Numbered from the stretch's first letter, positions 6,503 through 13,737 are shown. The stretch: DNA of 13,737 nucleotides from Chloroflexota bacterium (GCA_021785115.1 JAJYGO010000267.1:1-13737); one strand, 5' to 3'. The notes: a model not told the origin generated them from the sequence alone. Made by a program: numbers and translations.

Positions 6503-6715
6503 TCAGTCCACGCGAATCGCCGCGGCGTCGGCGAACGCGAGCGCGATCGCCATGCACGCGGCGGCCCCGAACCCGACGACGAGCCCGAGCCACGGCCGGT
6601 GCAGGAGCGCCCCGAGGAACGAGCCCCATCCCCACGCCACGGCCCCGCCGACGAGGCCCCCGACGAGGCTCCGCACGAGGGCTCCGTGGTTCACGCGAAC
6701 GCGCCGAGGTTCCAT
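6503..6715 (-). CDS. Small glycine-rich membrane protein (70 residues)
   Basis: The protein begins with a short basic N-terminus (MEPRRVRVNHG) and has two hydrophobic stretches, about residues 14-35 (Gly/Ala/Trp-rich, LVGGLVGGAVAWGWGSFLGAL) and 41-63, joined by a short LHRPW loop. It ends in AAIRVD. Two membrane helices with the N-terminus inside are likely. ATG 6715 is chosen because GGGAG lies about 10 bases upstream; a GTG at 6766 would add 17 residues without a better site. I do not recognise a family. It is on the same strand as the glycosyltransferase, 114 bases before it. The operator-like repeats lie in that gap, so the two may be separately transcribed. The hydrophobic pattern is unlikely for a chance frame. 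Confidence 0.6.
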   Translation of the reverse strand: MEPRRVRVNHGALVRSLVGGLVGGAVAWGWGSFLGALLHRPWLGLVVGFGAAACMAIALAFADAAAIRVD

Positions 6716-6776
6716 CTTCCACTCCCGATCCGAGTTCCTCACTTCCACGTCGGATCCCGCGCTCAATTGGGGCTGA

Positions 6777-7307
6777 AGGGGAGGTCAAGATTCGCTGAGG
6801 GTCCGGGCCGGCCGATCCGGGGGCCTGGCCACCCACCCCTACCCTCGGTGCTTCTGCTGCGGGCCCGACCGTGCTCCGGGCGACGGGCTCCGCGTCTTCG
6901 CCGGGCCGCTCCGCATGGCCCGGGGGGTCGACGCGGGCGACGTGCTGGCGGCGCCGTGGACCCCCGACCCTGCCCTCGGCATCGCACCGCAGGCCCAGCC
7001 GCCGTTCGTGTGGGGGGCCCTCGACTGCCCGGCCTACTGGGCCCTGCGCCGCGCGTACCCCGGGCACCCCCGTCTGGTCACCGGCCGGATGAGGGTGGAG
7101 GTCCGCGGGCAGGTCCACGTCGGCACCCCCCATGTGGTCCAGGCCTGGGTCATCGGGCGCCGCGGCAGGAAGTTCGAGGCCGGCAGCACGATCCTCGCGC
7201 CCGACGGGCAGCCGCTCGCGGTCGCGTACTCCGCCTGGTTCGAGGCGCCCGAGCACCCCGCGGCCTGGGTGCTCGGTGCCCCCCGGGGCGTAGCCTCTTC
7301 CCCGTGA
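6777..7307 (+). pseudogene. Hotdog/thioesterase-like protein, N-terminus missing
   Basis: The open frame carries HPYPRCFCCGPDRAPGDGLR (6834-6893), then VAAPWTPDP-like and FVWGALDCPAYWA segments, and a second half (LVTGRMRVEVRGQV, GRKFEAGSTILAPDGQPLA) that fits a hotdog thioesterase-like fold of the uncharacterised 'CFxCGPxR' type. In relatives I know, about 70-90 residues precede the CFxCGP box. Here an in-frame TGA at 6774-6776 lies only 19 codons upstream of that segment. There is no ATG, GTG or TTG between that stop and ATG 6915, which lies inside the conserved region. The gene therefore appears 5'-truncated; a CTG start (6795 or 6825) or a start at 6915 giving a 130-residue protein are the alternatives. 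Its stop overlaps the next gene's GTG by 4 bases, so the pair was once an operon. No substrate can be assigned. Confidence 0.6.
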
Positions 7308-7984
7308 GCGACGCGACGATCCCGCCGAGCGGCCCGCTCGGCCCGGCGGCCGCGTCCGTCGCCGCGGCGCTGCCTGGCAAGGGACACGCGGTCGTGCGCG
7401 CCGACCTCGCCGACCCCGACGCCGTGCGCGCGATGGTCGACGAGGCGGCCGAGGCCCTCCGCGGCATCGACGTGCTGGTGAACAACGCCGGCGTGTGGGT
7501 CGAGCATCCTCCGGTCGAGTCCTCGTACGAGGAGTGGCGGGCGGCCTGGCGGCACACGCTCGAGGTGAACCTGATCGGCGCCGCGAACGTGACCTGGTGC
7601 GCGGTCCGCCACATGCTGGCGGGCGGGCGGGGCAGGCGGATCGTGAACGTCTCCTCGCGCGGCGCGTTCCGGGGCGAGCCACGCCACCCCGCCTACGGGG
7701 CGAGCAAGGCCGGGCTGAACTCGTTCGGGCAGTCGATGGCCAGGGCGCTTGCCCCGCACGGCATCGCGGTCGCCACCGTGGCGCCGGGCTTCGTGGAGAC
7801 CGAGATGGCCGAGCCCGACCTGCGCGGGCCCGATGGCGACGCGATCCGCGCGCAGAGCCCGTTCGGGAGAGTGGCCCGCCCCGAGGAGGTCGCGGCCGCC
7901 GTGCTCTTCCTGGCCTCTCCGCAGGCGGAGTTCGCGAGCGGCGCGATCCTGGACCTGAACGGCGCCTCGTACGTGCGGAGCTGA
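7304..7984 (+). CDS. Short-chain dehydrogenase/reductase lacking the dinucleotide-binding Gly motif
   Basis: This is a 226-residue SDR-family frame. It keeps NNAG (60-63), the active-site Asn in LEVNLIG (Asn89), catalytic Ser118 in NVSSRG, Tyr131 and Lys135 in YGASK, and the PGFVETEMA segment, ending in the usual GAILDLNGASYVRS. The first 35-40 residues of a classical SDR (beta strand plus TGxxxGIG, which holds NAD(P)) are missing. The sequence goes straight from MSDATIPPSGPLG into PAAASVAAALPGKGHAVVRADLADP, which is the part after the second Rossmann strand. The natural start and the later part are in one frame, so this looks like an in-frame internal deletion. GTG 7304 overlaps the preceding stop (GTGA). 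The protein should not bind cofactor normally and is probably inactive, although the frame is intact. The next gene follows 2 bases after the stop. Confidence 0.75.
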   Translation: MSDATIPPSGPLGPAAASVAAALPGKGHAVVRADLADPDAVRAMVDEAAEALRGIDVLVNNAGVWVEHPPVESSYEEWRAAWRHTLEVNLIGAANVTWCAVRHMLAGGRGRRIVNVSSRGAFRGEPRHPAYGASKAGLNSFGQSMARALAPHGIAVATVAPGFVETEMAEPDLRGPDGDAIRAQSPFGRVARPEEVAAAVLFLASPQAEFASGAILDLNGASYVRS

Positions 7985-7986
7985 GC

Positions 7987-9678
7987 GTGGGCGGCGAGCG
8001 CACGGGCCCGGGCGTCACCGCCGCCGAGGCGATCGTCGAGGTGCTGGCGCGGGCCGACGTCCGCGTCGTGTTCGGCATCCCGGGCGTCCACAACCTCGCG
8101 CTGTTCGAGGCGCTGGAGCGCGCCGGGCTCCGCACGGTGATCGCACGCCACGAGGGGGCGGCCGCGCACGCGGCGGACGGGCACGCGCGGGCATCCGGGC
8201 GCACGGGGGTCGTCGTCACCACGACCGGCCCGGGGGCGGCGAACACGCTGACCGCGACCGGCGAGGCGTGGGCCGCGAGCAGCCCGGTCCTGCACCTGAC
8301 GACCGAGGTGCCGACCGAGATCCTGGCCGACGGGGTCCGACGCCGGACCCTGCACCAGTCGCCGGCCCAGCGCGAGTCGTTCGTCCCCCTGGTCCGGACC
8401 GCCCTCCGGGCCGGCGCGCCGGGCGAAGCCGCCGGGGTCGTGGCGGAGGCGCTGCGCGCGACCCGGGCCGGCCGCCCGGGGCCGGCCTACGTGGAGATCC
8501 CGACCGACGTCCTCTCGGGCCCCGGCCGCCCGGCCGGCCTCGCCGACGGATGGAACCGCCCCGCGGCAGGACCGCCGGACCCGGCGGCGGTCGGGGAGGC
8601 CGCGCGGCTGCTGGCGGCGGCGCCGACCGCGGCGATCTGGGCGGGCGGCGGAGTGATCCACGCCGGTCCCGCCGCGACCGAGGCCCTCCTCCGCCTGGCG
8701 GAGCGCCTCGCCGCGCCCGTCGTCACCACGTTCATGGGACGGGGCGCGATCCCCGACGACCATCCGCTGGCCCTCGGGCTCCCGCCCCACGAGCCCGAGG
8801 TGGCCGCCCTCCTCGCCGCGTCCGACGTCCTGCTGGCCGCCGGCACCGACCTCGACGGGACGATGACGCAGAACCAGCGGCTGGGGCTGCCGTCCGCGAT
8901 CGTCCGCGTCGACCTCGAGCCCCTCCCCGCCGGCATGTCCGACCCCTACCCGGCGGTTCCCGTGGCCGGCGACGCGGCGCTGGCGCTGCCGGCGCTGGAC
9001 CGGGCGCTCGTCGCCCTCGGCGTCGACCGCTCGGGCACCGATGCCGAGCGAACGGCAGCGCGCCTGCGGGCGCTGCGTGAGGCCGTCCGCACCGACCTCC
9101 GGGCCGACCCGGCGACCGCGGAGGCCGTCCGGCTCCTCGACGGGATGCGCGCCGGCCTCCCCCCGCAGACGGTCGTCGTCGCCGACATGTGCGTGGCCGG
9201 CTACTGGGCCGGCGGGTACCTGCCGGTCCGGGCGCCCCGCCGCCTGCTGTACCCGGTCGGCTGGGGGACGCTGGGCTTCGGCCTGCCTGCGGCCGTCGGG
9301 GCCGCGCTGGCGCACGCGGGGCCGACGCTCGCCGTCGTCGGCGACGCCGGGCTCATGTACCACGTCGGCGAGCTCGCGACCGCCGTGCAGGAACGCCTGG
9401 ACCTCGTCGTGCTGGTCGTGAACGACGAGGGCTACGGGGTGCTGCGGTTCGACGAGCGCCGGGTCCACGGCCGCACGTTCGCGACCGATCTGCTGGTGCC
9501 GGACCTCGAGCGGCTCGCCGGCTCGTTCGGCGCCGCCTGCGTCCGGGTCGAGCTCGACGGCCTCGCCGACGCCCTGCGCGCGGCCGTCGCCGCCGGGGGC
9601 GTCCGGGTCCTGGAGCTGCGAGCCGAGCTCACCCCGCCCCGGACGACCTCACGGCGCTGGCCGACCCGCCGGCGCTGA
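7987..9678 (+). CDS. Thiamine-diphosphate-dependent enzyme, acetolactate synthase/2-oxoacid decarboxylase (IlvB) superfamily
   Basis: This is a 563-residue enzyme of normal length with the three-domain order of the superfamily. The N-terminal PYR domain has FGIPGVHN (29-36) and the catalytic Glu56 in RHEGAAAHAADGHAR that activates the cofactor. A central domain follows (about 190-330), then a C-terminal PP domain with the metal/diphosphate motif from GDAG (452-455) to NDEGYG (479-484), 26 residues apart. It would act on a 2-oxoacid by decarboxylation or carboligation; the substrate is not readable. No ilvN regulatory subunit or ilvC is adjacent, so biosynthetic acetolactate synthase is unlikely, and a catabolic role is favoured. 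GTG 7987 lies 2 bases after the SDR stop, with GGAG at 7978-7981. It is the only member of this three-gene cluster that looks fully intact. The gene is convergent with the next one, 7 bases apart. Confidence 0.85.
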   Translation: MGGERTGPGVTAAEAIVEVLARADVRVVFGIPGVHNLALFEALERAGLRTVIARHEGAAAHAADGHARASGRTGVVVTTTGPGAANTLTATGEAWAASSPVLHLTTEVPTEILADGVRRRTLHQSPAQRESFVPLVRTALRAGAPGEAAGVVAEALRATRAGRPGPAYVEIPTDVLSGPGRPAGLADGWNRPAAGPPDPAAVGEAARLLAAAPTAAIWAGGGVIHAGPAATEALLRLAERLAAPVVTTFMGRGAIPDDHPLALGLPPHEPEVAALLAASDVLLAAGTDLDGTMTQNQRLGLPSAIVRVDLEPLPAGMSDPYPAVPVAGDAALALPALDRALVALGVDRSGTDAERTAARLRALREAVRTDLRADPATAEAVRLLDGMRAGLPPQTVVVADMCVAGYWAGGYLPVRAPRRLLYPVGWGTLGFGLPAAVGAALAHAGPTLAVVGDAGLMYHVGELATAVQERLDLVVLVVNDEGYGVLRFDERRVHGRTFATDLLVPDLERLAGSFGAACVRVELDGLADALRAAVAAGGVRVLELRAELTPPRTTSRRWPTRRR

Positions 9679-9685
9679 GCGACCC

Positions 9686-10144
9686 CTACCCCGGCGCCCC
9701 GGGGCCGGCCTCCACTCTGGCCTCCTCCAGCGCCCGCGCCAGCAGCTCGCGCGCCTGCTCCAGCGAGACGTGCCGATCGCGTCCCCACGTGAGCTCGCGC
9801 GCCAGCACGTGGAAGCGGATCGCCCAGCCCGGAAGGCGGCCGGCCAGCCCCTCTCGCGCAGCCCCCTCGACCACATCGTCGATGTCGGACCCCTCGCCGG
9901 TCACCTCGGCGAACAGGCCGGCCGAGCACCAGTAGCCCTTCCAGATGACCACGTCGAACCCCACCCGGTCGGCCAGGTAGCGTCCGAGCGGGTGGTCGTA
10001 GACGGTGACGCCGAACCCGGCGTGCTCCGGGAGGTCCCGTCCCTGCCCCGCAAGCCACGCCGCGAAGGCCGCGGGATCCTCCAACGGACCCACCGGGGCC
10101 CCCTCGGCGCCGTCCCCCGCCCGATCCTCCGCGTCGCGCGTCAT
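9686..10144 (-). CDS. Conserved-looking hypothetical protein coupled to glgC
   Basis: This is a 152-residue soluble protein whose ATG (10144) overlaps the glgC stop as ATGA, so it is almost certainly translated with glgC. The N-terminal 20 residues are acidic and variable in look. The core from about residue 23 contains [15 protein letters not shown], a [34 protein letters not shown] segment rich in aromatics, and a C-terminal helical part with [14 protein letters not shown] and [13 protein letters not shown]. There is no signal peptide, membrane segment or metal motif. I do not recognise the family and assign no function. Coupling to glgC suggests a link with glycogen or alpha-glucan metabolism, but could reflect operon packing only. 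It ends in TAG 9688-9686, convergent with the TPP enzyme. Confidence 0.75.
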   Translation of the reverse strand: MTRDAEDRAGDGAEGAPVGPLEDPAAFAAWLAGQGRDLPEHAGFGVTVYDHPLGRYLADRVGFDVVIWKGYWCSAGLFAEVTGEGSDIDDVVEGAAREGLAGRLPGWAIRFHVLARELTWGRDRHVSLEQARELLARALEEARVEAGPGAPG

Positions 10145-11394
10145 GGCGCCCAATCCTGGTGGGCCGGCCCCTGATCGACCTTCTGGCCCTTGCCGATCAC
10201 GGCGATCCCGCCGGGCGAGATCGCGAACCTCGCTCGATCGAGATCGGGATCGACGCCGATCCGCCCGCCCTCGGGGACGACGACGTTCTTGTCCACGATC
10301 GCGCGGCGCACCACGGCGCCGGGACCCACGCGCACGTCGTGCAGCAGCACGGCGTCCTCGACGACGGCACCGGCCTCGACCCGGACCCCCGGCGACAGGA
10401 TCGAGCGCCGCACCAGGCCTCCCGCCACGACCGCCCCGGCGCAGATCATCGCGTCCTCGGCGCGCGCGGGGGCCGAGGGTGTCCCCACGAGCTTGGCGGG
10501 CGGGCTCGGCGCGTTCCAGGTGAGGATCGGCCATTCCTGGTTGTACAGGTCGAACGCCGGCGCCGGGGACACGAGGTCCATGTTCGCCTCGTAGTAGGAG
10601 TCGAGCGTCCCGACGTCGCGCCAGTAGCCGCGCTCGGGCTCGTGGCGCCCCGGGACCTCGTTCGTCGCGAAGTCGTACACGAAGGCCTCGCCGGCCTCGA
10701 CCAGCGCCGGGATCACGCTGCGGCCGATGTCGTGCGCCGACTCCTCGTCGACCGCGTCGAACCGCACGGCCTCGACCAGCGCACGCGTGGTGAAGACGTA
10801 GTTGCCCATCGACACCAGCGCGTGGTCGGGGTCGCCCGGGAGCCCCTCGACCTCGGCCGGCTTCTCCTGGAACCGAGCGATGCGAAGCCCGGTGGCGTCG
10901 GGGCCGATCACCCCGTAGCTCGATGCCTCCCCGACCGGGACCCTGATCCCGGCCACGGTGACCCCCGCCCCGGTCGCGATGTGCTGCTCAACCATCTGGC
11001 GCGGGTCCATGCGGTAGACGTGGTCGGCGCTGAACACGCACACGTGGTCCGGCCGCTCGTCGCGGATCAGGTTCAGGTTCTGGTAGATGGCGTCGGCCGA
11101 CCCCGCGAACCACCTGGGCCCCCGGCGCATCTGCGCCGGCACGGAGGTCACGTAGTTGCCGAGCAGGGGCGAGAGCCGCCAGGTCGTGGCGACGTGGCGA
11201 TCCAGGCTGTGGCTCTTGTACTGGGTGAGGACGGCGATCTGGTGGAACCCGGCGTTGACGAGGTTCGACAGGGCGAAGTCGATCAGCCGGTAGTGCCCGG
11301 CGAACGGGACGGCTGGCTTGGCCCGGTCGGCCGTGAGCGGCGCGAGGCGCTTCCCCTCCCCGCCCGCCAGCACCATCCCGAACACCTTCGGCAC
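10141..11394 (-). CDS. glgC: Glucose-1-phosphate adenylyltransferase (ADP-glucose pyrophosphorylase)
   Basis: This 417-residue enzyme makes ADP-glucose and pyrophosphate from ATP and glucose 1-phosphate, the committed step of bacterial glycogen synthesis. The nucleotidyltransferase domain has [20 protein letters not shown] (11-30) with the basic ATP/effector residues. GSADAI is at 98-103, SADHVYRMD at 122-130 with the catalytic Asp124, and the glucose-1-phosphate motif FQEKP at 175-179. GNYVF, HDIG and YWRDVGT are also present. From about residue 330 the sequence turns into the left-handed beta-helix (repeats such as [43 protein letters not shown]) that carries allosteric sites. The start is uncertain between GTG 11394 ([14 protein letters not shown], the usual family start) and GTG 11400, two codons earlier. 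No Shine-Dalgarno is visible, and a promoter lies just upstream. The stop overlaps the next gene. Confidence 0.95.
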   Translation of the reverse strand: MPKVFGMVLAGGEGKRLAPLTADRAKPAVPFAGHYRLIDFALSNLVNAGFHQIAVLTQYKSHSLDRHVATTWRLSPLLGNYVTSVPAQMRRGPRWFAGSADAIYQNLNLIRDERPDHVCVFSADHVYRMDPRQMVEQHIATGAGVTVAGIRVPVGEASSYGVIGPDATGLRIARFQEKPAEVEGLPGDPDHALVSMGNYVFTTRALVEAVRFDAVDEESAHDIGRSVIPALVEAGEAFVYDFATNEVPGRHEPERGYWRDVGTLDSYYEANMDLVSPAPAFDLYNQEWPILTWNAPSPPAKLVGTPSAPARAEDAMICAGAVVAGGLVRRSILSPGVRVEAGAVVEDAVLLHDVRVGPGAVVRRAIVDKNVVVPEGGRIGVDPDLDRARFAISPGGIAVIGKGQKVDQGPAHQDWAP

Positions 11395-11411
11395 GGCCAC
11401 GGTCGAGCCGG

Positions 11412-11440
11412 ATCGTAGCCCAAGACGGGCTCCCGGTCGA
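11412..11440 (-). promoter_or_regulatory. glgC promoter with near-leaderless start
   Basis: Read on the minus strand, TCGACC (11440-11435, similar to TTGACA) and TACGAT (11417-11412, similar to TATAAT) are exactly 17 bases apart. Only 11 bases separate TACGAT from the GTG at 11400, so transcription would start within a few bases of that codon. This explains the absence of a Shine-Dalgarno and suggests leaderless or nearly leaderless translation, which is common in Actinomycetota. Confidence 0.55.
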
Positions 11441-11443
11441 CGA

Positions 11444-11471
11444 GGCCCCGCGGTCCTCAGGCCGCGGGGCC
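11444..11471 (-). terminator. Perfect 10-bp hairpin around the htrA stop codon
   Basis: GGCCCCGCGG (11444-11453) and CCGCGGGGCC (11462-11471) form a perfect 10-bp stem with an 8-base loop; the htrA TGA (11459-11457) sits in the loop. There is no T-tract after it on the minus strand, so it would be an intrinsic terminator of the U-less kind reported for high-GC bacteria, or an RNA-stabilising stem. It separates htrA from the glgC promoter. Confidence 0.55.
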
Positions 11472-12707
11472 GGCGGCCAGCCGCACCGTCGCCGTGTGGG
11501 TGCCCCCGCTGCCGACCCACGTGACGCGGATCGTCTGCCCGGGCGCGTGGGCCCGAATCGCGGGCCCGAGCGAGGCCGACGAGGTGATCCGTCGTCCATC
11601 GATGGCCGTGATCACGTCCCCCTGGACGATCCCCGCCGCGGCCGCGGGCGTGCCGGAGACGACGCCGACGACGAGCGCGCCCGTGGTGCCCTGCGCCCCG
11701 GCCTGGGCCGTCTCCGACGGGGACACCTGGACGCCGAGGAAGCCCGGCACGCCGAGGATGATCCCGCCGGCGGTGTTTCCCGACCGGATCTGGCCGACGA
11801 TCGACAGCGCGTGGTCGATCGGGATCGCGAAGCCCACGGGAGCCACCGCCTGACCCGGGCCGCTCGTCGCCCCGGCCGTGATCATGCCGACCACGCGCCC
11901 GGCGGCGTCGACCAGCGGCCCCCCCGAGTCGCCGGGGCTCACCGACGCGCTCATCTGGATCAGCCCCTGCAGGTGCTCGGCACCCGAGAGGGCTCCGCTC
12001 ACCGTGATCGCCCGATCCAGCGCGGCCACGGCACCGGAGGTGACGCTCGGCGTCCCGCCCTGTCCGAACGCGTTCCCGATGGCGACGACGCCCTCGCCCA
12101 CCGTCAGCGTGGAGGAGCTCCCGGCGGTGACGGTCGCGAGGCCCGAGACGCCCTCGATCTGCAGCAGCGCCACGTCGTCGGTCGGGTTGGCCCCGACCAC
12201 CCGCGCCGCGTAGGTGCCCGAGCGGCCGGGGATCGTCACCCGGATGCTCGTGGCCTCCTCGATCACGTGGTTGTTGGTCAGCACCAGGCCGGAGGGGGTC
12301 AGCACCATCCCCGTCCCCGCGCCGAGCGGCCGCGAGCCCCCCGGAAGAGGGAAGCCGGAGATGGGGGCCCCGAGGAACCGGCTGTCGATGAACGTGTTGA
12401 TGTCGACCACGGCCGGCTCGACGGCCGTCGCGATCGCCGACACGTTCAGGCTCGACGAGACCCCCGGCGACGCCGCCGGGGCGACCGAGGGGGCCCCCCT
12501 GGCGGCGGTCCACCCGACGCCGAACCCCGAGGCGAACAGGACGGCGGCGGCGACCACGCTCGCGATCGCGACACGGCCGCGGCGACCCCGGCCCCCGCCC
12601 GGCGACTCGGTCCCCGCGGGCGGAGGCGGGGGCGGCAGGGTCCACCCCTGCGCGCTCTCGCTCGGCAGGCCGCCCCCGCCCGTCCCGAACATCTCCTGAT
12701 CGTTCAT
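11457..12707 (-). CDS. htrA: Membrane-anchored HtrA/DegP-like trypsin-fold serine protease with PDZ domain
   Basis: This 416-residue protein would be an envelope protease/chaperone that degrades misfolded exported proteins. A Pro/Gly-rich cytoplasmic N-terminus (1-45) leads into one membrane helix (about 46-68), placing the catalytic domain outside the cytoplasm. The triad is complete: His147 in LTNNHVIE, Asp178 in PTDDVALLQ, and Ser261 in [15 protein letters not shown] domain follows (about 320-412; [32 protein letters not shown]). The layout matches actinobacterial PepD/DegP-like proteases. ATG 12707 has a weak GAGGG close upstream (12713-12709). An array of heptamer repeats lies 24-53 bases before the start, probably at the promoter. 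The gene is 70 bases downstream of the ABC permease stop, but the repeats suggest its own promoter. No two-component gene is adjacent, unlike mycobacterial pepD beside mprAB. Confidence 0.93.
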   Translation of the reverse strand: MNDQEMFGTGGGGLPSESAQGWTLPPPPPPAGTESPGGGRGRRGRVAIASVVAAAVLFASGFGVGWTAARGAPSVAPAASPGVSSSLNVSAIATAVEPAVVDINTFIDSRFLGAPISGFPLPGGSRPLGAGTGMVLTPSGLVLTNNHVIEEATSIRVTIPGRSGTYAARVVGANPTDDVALLQIEGVSGLATVTAGSSSTLTVGEGVVAIGNAFGQGGTPSVTSGAVAALDRAITVSGALSGAEHLQGLIQMSASVSPGDSGGPLVDAAGRVVGMITAGATSGPGQAVAPVGFAIPIDHALSIVGQIRSGNTAGGIILGVPGFLGVQVSPSETAQAGAQGTTGALVVGVVSGTPAAAAGIVQGDVITAIDGRRITSSASLGPAIRAHAPGQTIRVTWVGSGGTHTATVRLAAGPAA

Positions 12708-12730
12708 GCCCTCTATGGTCCCCCAAGAAT

Positions 12731-12760
12731 CTGAAAACGTCCTGAGAGATCCGTTGAGAT
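12731..12760 (-). promoter_or_regulatory. Three heptamer direct repeats upstream of htrA (OmpR/PhoB-type operator)
   Basis: On the plus strand, CTGAAAA (12731-12737), CTGAGAG (12742-12748) and TTGAGAT (12754-12760) lie at pitches of 11 and 12 bases. The middle unit is identical to one unit of the array upstream of the GT2 gene, in the same orientation relative to the gene it precedes. This position, just before the htrA start, suits activation by a winged-helix response regulator responding to envelope stress. The regulator identity is inferred only at class level. Confidence 0.5.
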
Positions 12761-12777
12761 CCTTCGGACGGGCCGGC

Positions 12778-13737
12778 TCAGCCGCCCGCCCGGCTCCCCC
12801 GCCAGACGTCCACGAGGCGCAGCCGCCCGCCGAACCGCAGCACCGCGCCCGAGTACACGCGGCCGCCCAGCCGCACCAGCCCGGCCACCGAGACCACCGT
12901 CAGCGCCGCGGAGAGCAGAGCCTCCCAGACCGGAGCTGCGCCCAGGGCGAGGCGGACCGGCATGACGAGCGGGGCCGTGACCGGAACGAACGAGCTGATC
13001 AGCGCCGCGAGCCCGTTCGGGTTCGAGATCGTCGAGAACGAGAAGGAGTACCCGACGAGGAGCACGACCGTGACCGGCCCGGTCGCGCTCTGCGCGTCCT
13101 CCATGCGGGATGCGAGCGAGCCCAGGGTCCCGTACAGCACCGCGTAGAAGCCGTAGCCGAGCACGAACCACACCACCGCCCAGGCGAGCACGCCGGGACC
13201 GACGTCCAGCGTGCGCAGCCGGCCGGTCGCCACCATGGCGACCGCCGCGGCGACCGCCGTCACCAGGATCTGGAGCAATCCCAGCAGGCCGATGCCGAGG
13301 ATCTTCCCCGCGAGGAGCACCCGGGCCGGCATTCGCGAGAGCAGGACCTCCACGACCCTGCTGGCCTTCTCCTCGACGACCCCGGTGAGCACGAGCGTGC
13401 CGTACGTGCTGATCGCGATGAACAGCACGACGATCATCGCGACGACGGCCCCCTTGGCGCCGGGGCTCCGCCCCGCCGCGCCTCCGAGCGTGGCGCTCCC
13501 GACCGGCACCGGAGCGAGCAGACGGGCCAGCGCGCCGGGGGAGATCCCGAGGTCGGCGGCGCGCCGGCGGACCGCGACCGCCTGGATCGCACCCACGAGG
13601 ACCGCCCGCAGCTGCGGGTCGGCCTGGCTCGTCCACTCCAGGCGCCGGGCGCCCACCACCAGGACGTCGAGCGACCCGGCGCGCAGCCGCCGTTCCCCCG
13701 CGGCCAGGCTCGGCACCGTCGTCGCCTCGGCCGAGAT
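12778..13737 (-). CDS. ABC-2 type (NatB-like) transporter permease, N-terminus outside window
   Basis: The last 319 residues of a membrane permease; the frame runs open off the right edge, so roughly the first 80-100 residues and the first membrane helix of a typical 380-420-residue member are not seen. The visible part starts in an extracytoplasmic domain. A helix (AVVAMIVVLFIAISTYGTLVL) follows, then the family hallmark VVEEKASRVVEVLLSRM on the cytoplasmic side, and about five more hydrophobic helices. This hallmark defines the NatB/YhaP branch of ABC-2 permeases, which export ions, drugs or lipids with a NatA-like ATPase, expected just beyond the window on the same strand. The C-terminus is basic (GGRLRLVDVWRGSRAGG). 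A GTG at 13716 could be read as a start, but the coding pattern continues upstream. The substrate is unknown. Confidence 0.85.
   Translation of the reverse strand: MSAEATTVPSLAAGERRLRAGSLDVLVVGARRLEWTSQADPQLRAVLVGAIQAVAVRRRAADLGISPGALARLLAPVPVGSATLGGAAGRSPGAKGAVVAMIVVLFIAISTYGTLVLTGVVEEKASRVVEVLLSRMPARVLLAGKILGIGLLGLLQILVTAVAAAVAMVATGRLRTLDVGPGVLAWAVVWFVLGYGFYAVLYGTLGSLASRMEDAQSATGPVTVVLLVGYSFSFSTISNPNGLAALISSFVPVTAPLVMPVRLALGAAPVWEALLSAALTVVSVAGLVRLGGRVYSGAVLRFGGRLRLVDVWRGSRAGG

Noticed and set aside
5817..8246. Very long minus-strand open frame across several genes
   Set aside because: It runs antisense to the SDR and TPP genes and through the GT2 gene in another frame. The translation is Arg/Pro/Gly/Ala-rich without any domain, typical of shadow frames in about 70% GC DNA.
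7693..9468. Long minus-strand frame opposite the SDR and TPP enzyme
   Set aside because: No domain or membrane pattern is seen; it is a mirror of the plus-strand TPP enzyme, which has all cofactor motifs.
10159..11418. Plus-strand open frame opposite glgC
   Set aside because: It is a His/Arg/Asp-rich shadow of glgC, whose motifs and beta-helix are unmistakable on the minus strand.
10141..12726. Single 861-codon minus-strand frame spanning htrA and glgC (possible fusion)
   Set aside because: Only the part from about 11400 down is family-like (GlgC). Over htrA the protease lies in a different frame, and a hairpin and promoter separate the two genes.
1..13737. CRISPR array, rRNA, or complete insertion sequence
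   Set aside because: No regularly spaced 25-40-base repeats, rRNA signatures, or transposase with terminal inverted repeats were seen.

Overview
The window is about 70% G+C, with heavy GTG start usage, 4-base start/stop overlaps and no Shine-Dalgarno in front of several genes. This suggests a high-GC bacterium of the Actinomycetota type (a high-GC Chloroflexota lineage is not excluded). There are no rRNA genes or CRISPR arrays, and one tRNA. I could run no database search; family names come from motifs I recognise.

Left third (1-3323): the tail of a truncated gene is followed by a decayed mobile island. It has a tyrosine-integrase C-terminal scrap at 413-529 with no catalytic Tyr. A second integrase at 2570-3145 keeps the R/HxxR/H/Y catalytic set but lacks its N-terminal DNA-binding domain. 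Between them lie a secreted protein (1023-1628), a C-terminal scrap that looks like a type III restriction (Res) subunit (1662-1844), and a small protein with two DnaJ-like CxxCxGxG zinc motifs translationally coupled to that scrap (1841-2281). The second integrase ends 91 bases from the 3' end of a minus-strand tRNA-Ser(UGA), the usual target position for such elements. Codon use is visibly less GC-biased here than to the right.

Middle (3442-9678): an amidase-signature hydrolase (+) converges on a membrane GT2 glycosyltransferase resembling the egghead/Bre-3 family (-), preceded by a small glycine-rich membrane protein (-). Then comes a plus-strand cluster: a hotdog/thioesterase-like gene with no start and a missing N-terminus, an SDR oxidoreductase that has lost its Rossmann glycine motif, and an intact IlvB-type thiamine-diphosphate enzyme. 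The first two are probably decayed.

Right third (9686-13737, all minus): an ABC-2 type permease (N-terminus outside the window), a membrane-anchored HtrA/DegP-like protease, glgC (glucose-1-phosphate adenylyltransferase), and an unrecognised 152-residue protein overlapping glgC by 4 bases. htrA and glgC are separated by a perfect 10-bp stem around the htrA stop and by a convincing glgC promoter with an almost leaderless start.

The most notable regulatory signal is a set of three heptamer direct repeats at 11-12-base pitch, sharing CTGAGAG, upstream of both the GT2 gene and htrA. It looks like a binding site for an OmpR/PhoB-family response regulator and would tie envelope glycan synthesis to envelope proteolysis.
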